From the NCBI GenBank assembly GCA_964058845.1, contig CAXKVR010000018.1, forward strand, positions 1 through 21,017: a stretch of DNA of 21,017 nt, read 5' to 3'. The translations under genes were made by a program, and so were the position numbers. Source of the stretch: Carex sylvatica. Its lineage: Eukaryota > Streptophyta > Magnoliopsida > Poales > Cyperaceae. Of this stretch, positions 9,026-19,105 are shown one piece after another. Under the pieces are notes generated by a model. The model ran no database searches. It was not told the origin of the DNA and saw only the letters and a list, made by a program, of their open reading frames with translations. The first letter of the stretch is position 1; every line of letters starts with the position of its first letter.

Positions 9026-9300
9026 TTAGGGGTGTCAATGGCACTCTTTTATTTGTTTACCTGACTCATACCGTATCCGATAAGATGAGTACGGGTAGGT
9101 ACGAGTAATTAAAGTTTATTTCATATCCGTTATCCAATCGGATAATTATAAAAAGAAATTATATATATTATATGTATTAATAAGTATTGAAAAGAGTACT
9201 TTAATTGGTTTACTTATTAATACTTTAATTGGCATATGCACTTGGCACGGGTTATGTAACTTGTGTTGTGCCAGGTTTTTGCATGAACCGTGTCATGTTG
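9026..9300. repeat. Decayed dispersed repeat beginning GGGGTGTCAATGG
   Basis: The stretch starts TAGGGGTGTCAATGG and contains degenerate CCGTATCCGATAAGATGAGTACGGGTAGG, then GGCACGGGTTATG and GAACCGTGTCATG. Plant genomes contain many repeats that open with GGGTGTCAAT and run into ACCCG/CGGGT-rich text (family knowledge). No terminal repeat or ORF survives here. The ACCCG-rich block at 14108-14425 is of similar composition. Confidence 0.4.
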
Positions 9301-9638
9301 AAACATATTGAGATGTACAATTCATTAATTGCATTGCGTAAGCAATATGTTCCAACAAATGCATTAAAAATTCATGTTCATTTTCAGTAATATCTCACCT
9401 GGCATATTAATGAAAAATGCTCCTCTCCATATATTTCTTGAACAAGCATAGAACAAAGGAATATTAGGAAAAATAATGGAAAAATTATGAAGAACAACTT
9501 TTTTCAAATTGCACCAAATATTGTTCCTAAAATAGCAAAACCAGGTACTATTTCTCACATATGGAACTATCATTTAAACAAATAAACAAATTTCAAATAA
9601 CTCCAATGGAAAAAGTAATTCCATCTTAGTCTGTCAAT

Positions 9639-9695
9639 TTTGCCAGTTCATCATGACCAAGTTTGAATGAAACTTTGCCAGTTCATCATGACCAA
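9639..9695. repeat. 22-bp direct repeat in 3' flank of phosphatase gene
   Basis: TTTGCCAGTTCATCATGACC followed by AA occurs at 9639-9660 and 9674-9695 with a 35-base period. It lies just downstream of the phosphatase stop (9710 on the minus strand), probably in the 3' UTR. It looks like a local tandem duplication. Confidence 0.85.
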
Positions 9696-9709
9696 AAAAT
9701 AACCAAACA

Positions 9710-10939
9710 TCAAACTGAGGTACCAAGATCAGCACCAAAATCAGAGATATAGCATCTGACTGCATCTCTCAGGTCCTCAAACAATCCAGCCAGCTCGAAA
9801 AATCTCGCTACCTTCCTTAGCTCCGCATCCCCCAAATTGTCCACAAATGCTTTCACTGGTATGGCATTGTCTGGTTGCAATGCGTATGCATTCGGATTGT
9901 CATCTACTATAACCACCTGATCCAAACCCCTTCCTGTCAAAGCCAAATCCTTCACAAACCGACCTGGTTCCGTCTCTCGACATGAGTCCCTATACAGACG
10001 ATGCTTGATTATTTCTCTGGTTGGGTCTAGGTTGTCTAGCACTTGTGATGCATATGATTCCAAACCTGAATTGATTTAATTAGATATTACAGTTTTATCT
10101 TGAACTTGAAAGCACAAAACTTGTCATAATTTAGGACCAAGGTTGAAAAGGTACCCCATATTTTGACTGAATGTCAAAATGCTGTCAGCTATTGTGGTCT
10201 GAATTTGAATTCCAGGCCATACACAAAACAAAAAAAACATGCTATTTTTATACAGGTAGTTAGAAACTAAATCAAACAACTGAAGGTAGAGAAGTTCAAA
10301 CAATACTGGTAATTTAAATTTTAAACCGTAGCCTTTCTGGAAACCGAAACACGTTACCTATCATTGCTCAGATAAGCAAATATAGAAAAATTAATTCATC
10401 AAATAACAAAAACAATTACCAGCAGTAAATACAACAACTTCAAAAGAGGCATCAGCTGCAGCACGAAGCAATTCATCGATTCCTGGTCGCTTGAGCACAT
10501 AAAACGGTATAACCCTTCCCCCAATTATTGGATACACAATGAAATCATACTTCTCAGGTGGCGGATCCGTTTTTGAGTGCACTAATGTCTCATCCAAATC
10601 CAAAAACAAAGTCTTCTTACAAGTCGGAGGCAGGCTTAGGTTAGGAGGCGCGATCCATTTTGCTACAGGAGCTGGTGGAGAAGGAGAACTTGAAGGGTTT
10701 TTGAGGCGGTGAAACCCTCCACGCTGTTTTTTAACAATAAGGTGTGAGAAGAGCTTGACGAGACGGCGACGGCACGATCTGATTGAGGCATTGATGGACG
10801 AGCAGCCGGCAGTGGCTAAGGAGTTAAGAGGCGAGGAGGATTTCTTGCGGTGGAGGTGGTGCGGCCTGACGGATTTTGGCTTTGATTTGGGGGATGGTGA
10901 GGGTTTGGTTGCGCATTTAGTTGGGGTTTTAGAAACCAT
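9710..10939 (-). CDS. SCP/FCP1-like small CTD phosphatase, HAD superfamily (2 exons, 291 aa)
   Basis: Exons on the minus strand are 10939-10420 and 10065-9710. The 354-base intron begins GTAATT and ends TTCAG and splits a Gly codon (G|GT). The 291-aa product has a basic, Ser/Pro-rich N-terminal third, including CRRRLVKLFSHLIVKK, that may direct it to the nucleus. The NIF/CTD phosphatase domain follows: LFLDLDETLVHS (111-122, nucleophile Asp114 and acid/base Asp116), VVVFTAG (168-174, motif II Thr172), FVKDL (Lys212) and VIVDDNP (Asp228, Asp229). All four HAD motifs are intact, so the enzyme should be an active Mg-dependent phosphatase. Animal SCP relatives dephosphorylate Ser5 of the RNA polymerase II tail; the plant substrate is inferred, not seen. 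Reading through the intron would stop after eight codons and lose half of the active site, which supports the splice model. Confidence 0.92.
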
Positions 10940-11230
10940 TTTGAAGAAAGAGAGAAATTGAAACGGTGAAAGAGGGAAGAATAGAAGTTTTGACTGTTTG
11001 AGATGTGCTGGGTTGGTTATTGATGTGGGATCTAACTCTCTGGCTCATGGTGCGCCGAGGGTTATGAAAATATTTGGGACTGTGGGACCCGTGTTTGGAA
11101 GGTGCCAGCTTGGATATATTAAATGGTAAATAGTAGTTTCCAAAACGGTCATGAAAATTCGGAAATTGGAATTCGAAATTATTCCACTTACAACGGTCGG
11201 AAAAAGAAAACAAGATTATGTGTGGTCAAT

Positions 11231-11240
11231 TTATATAGAT
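11231..11240 (-). promoter_or_regulatory. Possible TATA box for the phosphatase gene
   Basis: On the minus strand ATCTATATAA lies about 290 bases upstream of the ATG at 10939. It is the best TATA-like match between that gene and the tRNA, but it implies a long leader and could be chance in AT-rich DNA. Confidence 0.25.
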
Positions 11241-11317
11241 AGTGTGTACATCATACTTCACTCGCCACATGGTTCCAAGTTCCGTACAGCAGCAGTAGAA
11301 CAACTGCAGGCATTTTG

Positions 11318-11324
11318 AAAAAAA
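11318..11324 (-). terminator. RNA polymerase III terminator of tRNA-Ala
   Basis: On the minus strand a run of seven T residues begins five bases after the tRNA 3' end. This is the standard pol III stop signal. Confidence 0.8.
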
Positions 11325-11329
11325 CGAAA

Positions 11330-11402
11330 TGGAGATGCGGGGTATCGATCCCCGTACCTCTCGCATGCTAAGCGAGCGCTCTACCATCTGAGCTACATCC
11401 CC
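11330..11402 (-). tRNA. tRNA-Ala, anticodon AGC
   Basis: The reverse complement folds as a full 73-nt cloverleaf without intron. The acceptor arm is GGGGATG/CATCTCC with one G-U pair and discriminator A; the D arm is GCTC/GAGC; the anticodon arm is CTCGC/GCGAG with loop TTAGCAT; the variable loop is AGGTA; the T arm is CGGGG/CCCCG with loop ATCGATA. Anticodon AGC reads alanine codons after inosine editing. The internal A box (TAGCTCAGATGG) and B box (GGGATCGATACCCC) are intact. No CCA is encoded, as expected for a nuclear gene. A CAA motif (AACAAACAG) precedes the 5' end. Confidence 0.97.
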
Positions 11403-11480
11403 TGTTTGTTAAAATTCTTTTATATTAAATTAATATTTATTATCTCTAAATAATTTGTGGTCCCATGGAAAACTAAATCT

Positions 11481-11964
11481 CTAGGAATATGTTTGGATGT
11501 ATAAAAAATAGTGGCTATTCGGAATAGCAATAAATATTCAAACAATATTTTTGTTATTCAGAACAGTAAGAATAATTGTTATTCTCTATTCCTTGTAAAT
11601 GTTGTTATAACTACTGTTTGAAAATGTGAAGAGAGAGGGAGAAATAATTATTTCTCGGATTTTCATTAATACACCCCTGGAATGACAAAATTGACATGAC
11701 TTTATGTTATCTCCATGTTATAACAATTCGTTTAAGACCCCACTTGTCTATATTTGATCTTAATTAGCACATTGTTAACACTATTATTTATTGGTTATAA
11801 CTATTCACTATTTCAAATGTACAATCCAAACAACATTTTTACTAATCCGAATAACATCATTTTCACACTATAATTTAAAAATCACTATTTTTTCTCTATT
11901 CTTATTTACTATTTTAAAATTTCGCTATTCTAGTTATTTTAGCTCTCATCCAAACGTACCCTAG
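11481..11964. mobile_element. MITE, about 480 bp, with GTTTGGATG termini
   Basis: The left end CTAGGAATATGTTTGGATG matches the reverse complement of the right end, CTAGGGTACGTTTGGATG, with a one-base gap and a few mismatches. CTAG at both outer edges may include the target duplication (a TA or CTAG duplication; which one is unclear). Inside are inverted short motifs such as GCTATTCGGAATAGCAATAA near the left and CTATTTTAAAATTTCGCTATTC near the right. There is no ORF. It begins about 78 bases upstream of the tRNA-Ala. Confidence 0.65.
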
Positions 11965-12062
11965 TTGGTTAAACTTAAACTGCATTGTTTTTTCTTTTAC
12001 TTTTAAATTCAATCTAATATCGATTTCTAACATCTTTCTTATTAATTACACAACATATCGCT

Positions 12063-12356
12063 CTAAGACTGTGCTCTAATTGAGAAGAAATAGGGCTCAT
12101 TAAAGGAAAGGAACGGGAGAAGAGGGGAAAGACCAGCAGACCGGATCTGCTCAAGCTCGTTACCTTGCTCCATAAGAAAAAAATCGGAGAGAAAAAAGAG
12201 AAAAAACACTACTGTAGCGAGAGTAACACTCAATACAAATCTTTCAAATCTGTACTTTTCAAATCGGAGTGTAGAAATCACTGTAGCGAGGGGAACCGTG
12301 GCTCTCCCCTTCCTTCCCGTTCCTCTCCGTGTGTGTTTTGTAGAGCACAACCTAAG
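12063..12356. mobile_element. Candidate MITE, about 295 bp
   Basis: CTAAGACTGTGCTCTA (12063-12078) pairs with TAGAGCACAACCTAAG (12341-12356) at 13 of 16 positions. A second inner pair, GGAACGGGAGAAG against CCTTCCCGTTCCTC, supports an inverted-repeat element. CACTGTAGCGAG-type motifs occur twice inside (about 12210 and 12280). No target duplication was found, so the ends are uncertain. Confidence 0.45.
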
Positions 12357-12379
12357 ATTCAGTGACGGTATCATGATTT

Positions 12380-13340
12380 GAACTAGGAGTCGGTAGAGTA
12401 GAATATTAGACGAAGCTAGGGGTCGGGAGAAAAAAATTAGGTACCAGTACCACTTACTTCTGGTTTCGCTTTTGGTTTCGTCGACTGTTTCGTCTACGTC
12501 ATTGATTCCTTGTTCCGTCTGTCTTCTTCTGACCGAATTCGTATGTTATCGTTGATTGTCCATTTTTCGCAAGAAAAAAAAAGAAAAGAAAAATCCAAGA
12601 CTCTGGGCTGCGATTGGAAATTTGAGTTTGATGGAGAGCAAAAGAAACTTCAGGATATATAAGACAATAATCTAATAATATAGGTTGAAAATAATAACTG
12701 TGCAGGTTGCATGTTTTATCAAGTCGTCTGATTACTTATAATATTGTTTAAACTGTAGATTTTGATATAGTTGACATGCTATAAGGTTTGGAACTTTTTA
12801 ATTCTGATGTTTGTTTGCCATGCGATCAAGAAGAAAATATATGTTAAAAGATAAATTAATGCATCACAATTTTATTTATCAACAATTAATCTTACTTAAA
12901 CTACATCTAGCACAATTAATTATCGCGATGTTTTTCATATAAAAAATCATAAGTTCAAAATCTAACTACTTGTTTGGATTTATGAGAAATGGAAGAGCTT
13001 GACCCATCCTTTCACAAAAAAAAAAAACTCGTCATCTTAAATAAATATGAAAATTAAAAATTTAGAACACAAATGCTCATCAATTAAATGTACACTAACA
13101 ATTAGAATTCATCTTTCTAAGTAGATCGACAATTAGAATTCCTCTCTCCTCTCTGAATTTTCTCCATTATTTAAAAAAAAAAAAAATTTATGTGGCAGAA
13201 ATCGTGCAAACCCATGTGTAACGAGTAAGGAACAGGCGAACACGTGACTGCCTTGGTGGGCCCCACATGTTATATGCAATCCAATGGGAAGGTGACGCGA
13301 CTCTGAATCCTTTTGACCTCTTAGTCAGAGTTTATTATTG
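12380..13340. other. Intergenic DNA, no gene seen
   Basis: AT-rich with a T/C-rich patch at 12440-12530. A sequence ending in an A12 run (13017-13028) with a weak B-box-like AAGTTCAAAATCT (about 12953) could be an old SINE. A short direct repeat, ACAATTAGAATTC, occurs near 13098 and 13130. A G-box CACGTG lies at about 13241, beside GTGGGCCCCACATG, which looks promoter-like but has no gene after it. Confidence 0.4.
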
Positions 13341-13370
13341 CGGTATGCAAGTCAAGTTTGAGGCTGCATG

Positions 13371-13614
13371 GGGCAGCTCATTACTAAGGCTGACACAATG
13401 AATGGAACCTGGGAACAATCTTGGATAGGGTACAAATATCTGATGAAGGAGAGTAAGTGGGTACGTATGGGCCACTCGATTCATGAGTGTCTTATAGGGT
13501 ATATGGAAGCAGAGGAATGAATTCATTTTCAGAGGGAAGAGGTTGCCGCCATTTTTGCTTGCTGCCAAGATCAAAGAGAAAACAGAACTGTGGCCTGTGG
13601 CTAATATGTTGTAG
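13371..13614 (+). pseudogene. LINE ORF2 tail fragment (zf-RVT region relic)
   Basis: The open stretch 13504-13614 reads WKQRNEFIFRGKRLPPFLLA and onward to a stop after 36 codons. This matches the plant LINE pattern IWKxRNxxIFxGK that follows the zf-RVT domain (family knowledge). Sequence from about 13371 is in the same general frame but interrupted by several stops. It is on the opposite strand from the large LINE at the right and is a separate, older, truncated insertion. Confidence 0.6.
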
Positions 13615-13711
13615 AGGAAGCGTGAAGCAAGGAGCTGTAGCTATGCATAATATTTTTTCAATTGTGTAATTGAGGGATAGCAACGAATAGTTGATGTAAT
13701 TTATCTATAAT

Positions 13712-13731
13712 ACTTGGTAGCGCTACCAAGT
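13712..13731. repeat. Perfect 20-bp palindrome
   Basis: ACTTGGTAGCGCTACCAAGT is its own reverse complement with no spacer. It lies in otherwise AT-rich, gene-free DNA about 100 bases after the LINE fragment. No surrounding repeat explains it. Confidence 0.95.
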
Positions 13732-13970
13732 GTGAAAAAGAAGAATATTAGTCTGTATTACTTTGTGCTTTGTTTGTGTGATTATTTTGTTTTAGTGTTC
13801 TTATTACTTAGTTATCTTGACAATATGTTTTACCTTGTATGTTTTATGACATTAATTAGTTTTAGATATTTTTTGGTACTTCACATCTTGAATTTTTTTT
13901 TTTTTCATTTTTAGTTTTATCAATTTTATATGAATTATTTTATTTCAAACAGATGGATTGTCATTTTTAT

Positions 13971-13995
13971 AAAAAATAATAATAATAATAATAAA
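13971..13995. repeat. AAT/ATA trinucleotide microsatellite
   Basis: About seven AAT units in tandem within AT-rich intergenic DNA. Confidence 0.85.
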
Positions 13996-14107
13996 AGTTA
14001 CTTCGTGACTTGTTGTAAACCAATGGAGAATATATGAAATCCAATCTAAATTTCATATGACTTGTTGGTTTCCGAAAGAAGAATATTTGTTCCCCTCTAA
14101 ATTTCAT

Positions 14108-14425
14108 ACGACCCGTACCCGACTCCGACCCCGTACTCGTTAAAAAATTCAAAAAATTTCAAAAAAATTCAAATTTTTTTGAAATTTCGAATTTGCCGCC
14201 TAAGAAAAACAGAAAAAAAAAAAAAAAAAAAAACGGGTACTCTACCCGGACCGCCCTACCCGTGCCGGGTACCACGGGCACGGGTATAACTCGGGTAGGG
14301 TACGGATTTTGAAAAAAATACCCAAGCAAGCCCAACCCGAGATACCCGTATACCCGGGATACCCGTACCCGACCTATACCCGTACCCGACCCCGGATATA
14401 CCCGGTCCGCCCCTACCCGACCCGA
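14108..14425. repeat. ACCCG/CGGGT-rich low-complexity repeat
   Basis: Two blocks of degenerate CGGGTA and TACCCG units (14108-14140 and 14236-14425) flank an A-rich stretch ending in an A run at about 14214-14232. Both orientations occur, so the block can fold on itself. Text of this kind is common in plant dispersed repeats. The open frames across it encode only glycine/valine/tyrosine-rich low-complexity peptides and are not genes. Confidence 0.7.
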
Positions 14426-15003
14426 CAGCAAACCCACCACAAACTTTATCCAATGATAGGAGGACTAGCTCACATTTCCCCACCAAGTGATTTTTCTCAT
14501 GTGTTTCACATGGAAAGAAAGAACTTTTTTATTATTTTATTTTAAATTCCTCTATTTTTATGACAAATGTCAGTAGTGAATTGTTTTTTGAGGAAATTGA
14601 CCCGTAGGTTTTGCATTGATAGAAATAGAAACGTTTACGCTTTACAGCTTAAAGTAAAAATAACATAAAAAAAGGTAAGATTCCTACTTGCGGTGAGATT
14701 AAAAAAAACACAAAATGAAAATTTAACTAGAATATCGTAACCCTCCATCTAATAGACTATTTGAAAGCCTTGAGTTCCGTCTCTTCTATTGAGTCCCACC
14801 CCTTCTATTTTATCAAATTCTGAATAGATCAGGGGTCTGTTTGTAATATTTCTTATCTCTTCTGACAACCATTTTTCTTACCAGTATCCGCAAAAAGGAT
14901 TGAGAAATAGTGGTACGAAGCTCCTTTCTTGCTTGTCTTCCCTGCCTCATGTCATTCCACTGTTCTACAGTCCATGCTAAAAAAAGATGACTACTTTAAC
15001 TAC

Positions 15004-16066
15004 TCATGCTATGTTAAAAAATATTTCATTGAGACAGTGTTCAATTTCTAGATGGCTTATGTTGCACTGTATTGGTGTTCCTTCTTCTGTTCTTCCTGTA
15101 GTTCTCGCCCAATTTGCCAGCATGTGCGGTGTTTTCATAGCCTTCCTGTTGATGTGCTGCAGCAGTATTTTTTTCGGATTTGCTGCTGTTATATTGATGC
15201 ATTTTTGCACCTTCTCTGCTGCCTTCCAAGATGGGATCCCTTCTATACTCTGATTCAATATTGCATGTACCAGATTTTTATTATCTGAGTAGCACATGAA
15301 TAGCCCTTCATCTCCATGTTGCATTATGTAAACGAGTGCCTTCCATACAGCCTCTACCTCCGCACTGAATGCATCTGTTGCTATTACTCCCCTCAAACTG
15401 GTATATACCAGATCCCCTCTTCGGTTGTACACCGCCATACCAGTCCCTGCTTTATTTTTTCCATCCCACGATCCATCGACTAAAATCACACGGCTCCCTT
15501 GTATTACCCTGGCTTGTCCCGGTTCCGTTATCCTTTCGCCCTTTTTCGGATCCGTTGCACTTACTGATAGAGCCCTTGCCTTTGCCAAAATTTTCTGGAC
15601 AGTCGGTTTCTTTTCAGTGAACATTTCCTCATTTCTAGCTTTCCAAAGACACCACATTATGTTGCAAAATTCTGGTATTTGCTTTGCGTCTAGGTACCTG
15701 ATAATCATAACTAGTGCCTCTGCGAAATTCATTGGCAACCCTGTTACTCTTAAAGCAAAGACTGACGCATACCATGTTGCTCTAGAGATAGGGCAAAAAA
15801 ATAACAAGTGCATAGTGAACTCATTTTCCTGACTACACCGGGGGCATACCGGTCTAATTGTTCTAATCCTCCTTGCCATCTCATGTGTTGTAGTTAAACC
15901 ATTCTGCAGTGCCCTCCATAGGAACAATCTAACTCTTGGAACAATTTCCTTCCATTTCCAAATGCTTTTGAAAGCCTTTAATTGGGCTTCGCTGTTAACG
16001 GGTCTAACTGGGTCCGCTTTGCTAATCGCTTCATACCCTTCTTTGACCGTATATTTCCCTTTTTTT
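15004..16066 (-). pseudogene. LINE ORF2, 3' part: zf-RVT and RNase H, out of frame with RT
   Basis: About 353 codons continue ORF2 in a frame shifted by one base. The frame is open from the A7 run at 16066-16060 to the TGA at 15004. The zf-RVT region contains VRLFLWRALQNGL and CPRCSQENEFTMHLLFFC. The RNase H domain contains VDGSW, AEVEAVWKAL and YSDNKNLV with the first three acidic residues. At the usual final Asp position (xxADxLAxWA) this copy has PHMLANWA, so that Asp seems to be His. The domains read well and are little decayed. An intact ORF2 with the extra base absent would be about 1,366 codons. Confidence 0.85.
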
Positions 16067-19000
16067 GCTTCCTAACCATATGATTCTATCCTCTAATACC
16101 GGTTGCTGTACCGGGTGCCTTACTACTTCTTGAATTTGTTGTAGTGCCGGCAGACCCAGCATCGGTACTATGAGGTCTTCCCTCCACTGTTTCATGTGAT
16201 AATCATATAGTTGCGCCACTGTGAGCCCTCCTTGTTGCTCTCTGCCTCTTTGCATCTCTCTCCAACCATCATACCAAGGCTCTCCTTCCGCCGCTATATG
16301 GGTCCCATCTCCAATTTGCCACTGGATGTTAATTTTTATGGCCTCTTTACTTACCAGCATTGCTTTCCACAAGGCACTTGTATTTCTAGTGCCATTGCTG
16401 GACCACATAGACCCCCTTGGACAGTATTTTGCCTCTATTACTTGCACCCACACTCTTTCTTTTTCCTTTATCACTTGCCATATAAGTTTTTGGATAAGCG
16501 CCTCATTGAACCTTACTATGTTTTTTATTCCCAAACCCCCTTCTTCCTGCGACATACACAGCTTGTGCCACGCTACCATGGCCATGTATCTTTCTTTCCC
16601 CGTTTTTCCCCACATAAATCTCCTCATGATTCCTTCCAACTGATTTACTGTTTTGTTTGATAATTTTTCGATGGACATATAATAAACCGGTACCGATGTT
16701 AGTACTGATTTGATTAATACCATTCTTCCTGCATGAGACAGTAAATTGACCTTCCACCCCGCTAACTTTTGTTGGAATTTTTGTACTAGCATGTCTCCAG
16801 TTTGTTTTGCTTGTTGTCTGCCTTGAGTCAACACTACCCCAAGATATTTTTCTTTGCTAGTTGCCAAAGTAGCTTGCAAAACCTGTAGTATTTCCTCCTT
16901 CCTCTCTTCACTACATCTCTTGCTTAGCCAAATTGTGGACTTTTCAGGGTTAATTGAGAGCCCCGAGTATATCGCAAAATCGTCGAACATCTCCTTGTAT
17001 GCTACTGCCTCTTGTTGTGTTGCTCTTCCCATCACCACCAGATCATCTGCATAAATAGAGTGTGTTAGTATTGGGGCTGTTGGGGCTATTCTTATTCCTT
17101 TGACCACCCCTTCTTGTACTGCCCATTGAAACCTTTTTGTGAGACACTCCATCACCAAGATAAACAAGTACGGAGATAAAGGACATCCCTGTCTTAGCCC
17201 TCTGTTCGGTTTGAGGAACCCATCCCCTTGACCGTTTACCAGCACTGTTACACGGCTGTCCTCCATACATGTCCGAACCATATCAATCATTTCTGTTGGG
17301 ATATGCACAGCTTTCATTGCTTCCCATACAAAACTCCATCGAACGGTATCGAAAGCTTTTGCAATATCTGCTTTTAGAAGAAAAGCCTCTTCTTTGTATT
17401 CAATACTGCCAAATGAATGCAACACCTCTCTAACCAATATTGCATTATCGGATATGCTTCTTCCTTTCAAAAAAGCCGTCTGCGATCTGGATATGATGTT
17501 TCCCATGTGTTTTTGCAACCTTCCTGCTACTATTTTCATCAGAAGTCGGTACATGACATTCCCGACAATGATTGGTCTAAATTCTTTAGGCATAGTTGGT
17601 TCATCAATTTTTGGAATCAGCACAATATGACTTGCCATCCACTCACTTGGCGGTTTTTTTGTAAGAAATACATTTTGGATCTGTTGCACTAATGCATCTT
17701 TGACTGTCTCCCAGTGGTGTTGAAAGAACCTTGCCGGAATCCCATCCGGCCCCGGTGATTTGTCCGGACCCATTTGAAACAGGGCCTCCCTCACTTCCAT
17801 CTGCGACGGCAATCTCATAAGTCCTGCCTGTTCTTCAACAGGTATCTTATTCCAACCCATTTGCGTGAGTTGTTCAAAGAAAATCCCCATTTCGGGTTCA
17901 GGTTGGTCTTGCGGTGGGCTATACAGAGCTTTGAAGAACCGGATAAACGTTTGTCTAATTGGTTTCTCTTCATATTCCCATGTCCCTTGCTCATTTACAA
18001 TTCTCAAAATCATATTATGCCTTTTTCTATTTGTTGCCGATGCATGGAAAAGGGCTGTATTTCGGTCCCCTTGACATGCCCAATTTATTTTTGATCTTTG
18101 CTTCCAATACTGCTCAATTTCTCTTTCTGCCTTGTCTATTTCTCTCAAGCACGCCTCTTCTATATTCTGGTTTTGATCGGCTGGATGTAGGAGCTGGTTT
18201 TGGTAAAGGCAATTTTGTGCTTCCTTGAGTCTATTTTGTGGTGATCTGTGTTGCATAGCCCAAATCTTTATATTCGTACTCATTTTGCTTAACCTTTCTT
18301 GCCAATTTTCATGACTGGATTCCTTCCAATTTTTGGCCCATGACTCCTTAAATCCATCAGCTTCAAACCACCAGGATTCCATCCTAAACTTTTTCTGTCT
18401 TTTTTCTTTCTTTTTTAGTTGTAACAGTATAGCCGCATGATCACTATGGCTTCGCGGCAGATGGTTTACATATGCATGTGTGTGCAATTGCAACCACCCC
18501 ACCGTAGCCACCACTCTATCCAAACGCTCAAAAATTGCTTCCGATGCGTGTCTCTTGTTTGTCCATGTAAAAGCGGGCCCCTTAAACCCTAAATCAATTA
18601 GGCCCCCTTGAAAGAGAAAATCTCTGAAATCTCGGTTATTTTTATTTAATACTGGATCACCGCCTACCTTCTCTTCCTCATTCGCTATTGCATTAAAATC
18701 TCCCATAATGCACACAGGTGCACCCCCCTCTATTATTGTTAGAAACCTTCTCCAAATTTCTGGATTACGGACATGATTAGCGTCCCCATAAATGCATACT
18801 AACTCCCACTCACTTCCATTCGGTTCTGTCACTGTGCTGTGAAAAAAGAACCTTGTTCTCTCCTTCACTTGCAAACTTACATTCCCATCCCACATCAAAC
18901 AAAGTCCCCCAGACCGACCTATAGCCGGTACGAAGGCAAAATTCTGCAAAGGCATTTTTTCAAAAACTTTTCTGGATTTTTTAGTCGAACATTTTGTTTC

Positions 19001-19105
19001 CGAAAGGAAGCAAATATTCGATCTTGTAGCATGGAGTAGCTTCGTCAGGAACTCCTGTTTCCGAGGGCCCCCAATCCCTCGGCAGTTCCAAGATAAGAGA
19101 CTCAT
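16031..19105 (-). CDS. LINE ORF2, 5' part: endonuclease and reverse transcriptase
   Basis: The chosen start is the ATG at 19105, where the protein begins MSLLSWNCRGIGG, the canonical first strand of plant LINE endonucleases. The frame is open a further 24 codons upstream (19177), but that stretch lies inside ORF1 and has no homology. The APE-type endonuclease shows SETK (Glu about 36), GDFN (135-138), RLDR and SDHAA (His about 223). Reverse transcriptase motifs follow: HIVLIPK, ADIAKAFDTVRW, GLRQGCPLSPYLF and YADD (about 685-688). The frame ends at 16031, shortly after an A7 run (minus strand 16066-16060). Past that run the normal sequence continues in another frame, so the last 11 or so residues are out of frame. 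The protein nicks target DNA and reverse-transcribes the element RNA. Confidence 0.93.
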   Translation of the reverse strand: MSLLSWNCRGIGGPRKQEFLTKLLHATRSNICFLSETKCSTKKSRKVFEKMPLQNFAFVPAIGRSGGLCLMWDGNVSLQVKERTRFFFHSTVTEPNGSEWELVCIYGDANHVRNPEIWRRFLTIIEGGAPVCIMGDFNAIANEEEKVGGDPVLNKNNRDFRDFLFQGGLIDLGFKGPAFTWTNKRHASEAIFERLDRVVATVGWLQLHTHAYVNHLPRSHSDHAAILLQLKKKEKRQKKFRMESWWFEADGFKESWAKNWKESSHENWQERLSKMSTNIKIWAMQHRSPQNRLKEAQNCLYQNQLLHPADQNQNIEEACLREIDKAEREIEQYWKQRSKINWACQGDRNTALFHASATNRKRHNMILRIVNEQGTWEYEEKPIRQTFIRFFKALYSPPQDQPEPEMGIFFEQLTQMGWNKIPVEEQAGLMRLPSQMEVREALFQMGPDKSPGPDGIPARFFQHHWETVKDALVQQIQNVFLTKKPPSEWMASHIVLIPKIDEPTMPKEFRPIIVGNVMYRLLMKIVAGRLQKHMGNIISRSQTAFLKGRSISDNAILVREVLHSFGSIEYKEEAFLLKADIAKAFDTVRWSFVWEAMKAVHIPTEMIDMVRTCMEDSRVTVLVNGQGDGFLKPNRGLRQGCPLSPYLFILVMECLTKRFQWAVQEGVVKGIRIAPTAPILTHSIYADDLVVMGRATQQEAVAYKEMFDDFAIYSGLSINPEKSTIWLSKRCSEERKEEILQVLQATLATSKEKYLGVVLTQGRQQAKQTGDMLVQKFQQKLAGWKVNLLSHAGRMVLIKSVLTSVPVYYMSIEKLSNKTVNQLEGIMRRFMWGKTGKERYMAMVAWHKLCMSQEEGGLGIKNIVRFNEALIQKLIWQVIKEKERVWVQVIEAKYCPRGSMWSSNGTRNTSALWKAMLVSKEAIKINIQWQIGDGTHIAAEGEPWYDGWREMQRGREQQGGLTVAQLYDYHMKQWREDLIVPMLGLPALQQIQEVVRHPVQQPVLEDRIIWLGSKKREIYGQRRV
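19102..19105 (-). promoter_or_regulatory. ATGA stop-start overlap between LINE ORF1 and ORF2
   Basis: On the minus strand ATG (19105-19103) of ORF2 overlaps TGA (19104-19102) of ORF1, giving a minus-one frame relation. Such ATGA junctions allow a terminating ribosome to restart, a known route for downstream ORFs in other retroelements and viruses. That it works here is inference. Confidence 0.6.

Noticed and set aside
12940..13028. Possible SINE with weak B box and A12 tail
   Set aside because: The A box is not recognisable and no target duplication was found.
14159..14545. Open frames over the ACCCG-rich block
   Set aside because: They encode only low-complexity peptides produced by the repeat on both strands.
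16060..16066. Programmed minus-one frameshift in LINE ORF2
   Set aside because: The continuation is in the plus-one frame, and both flanking domains belong to one ORF in the family.
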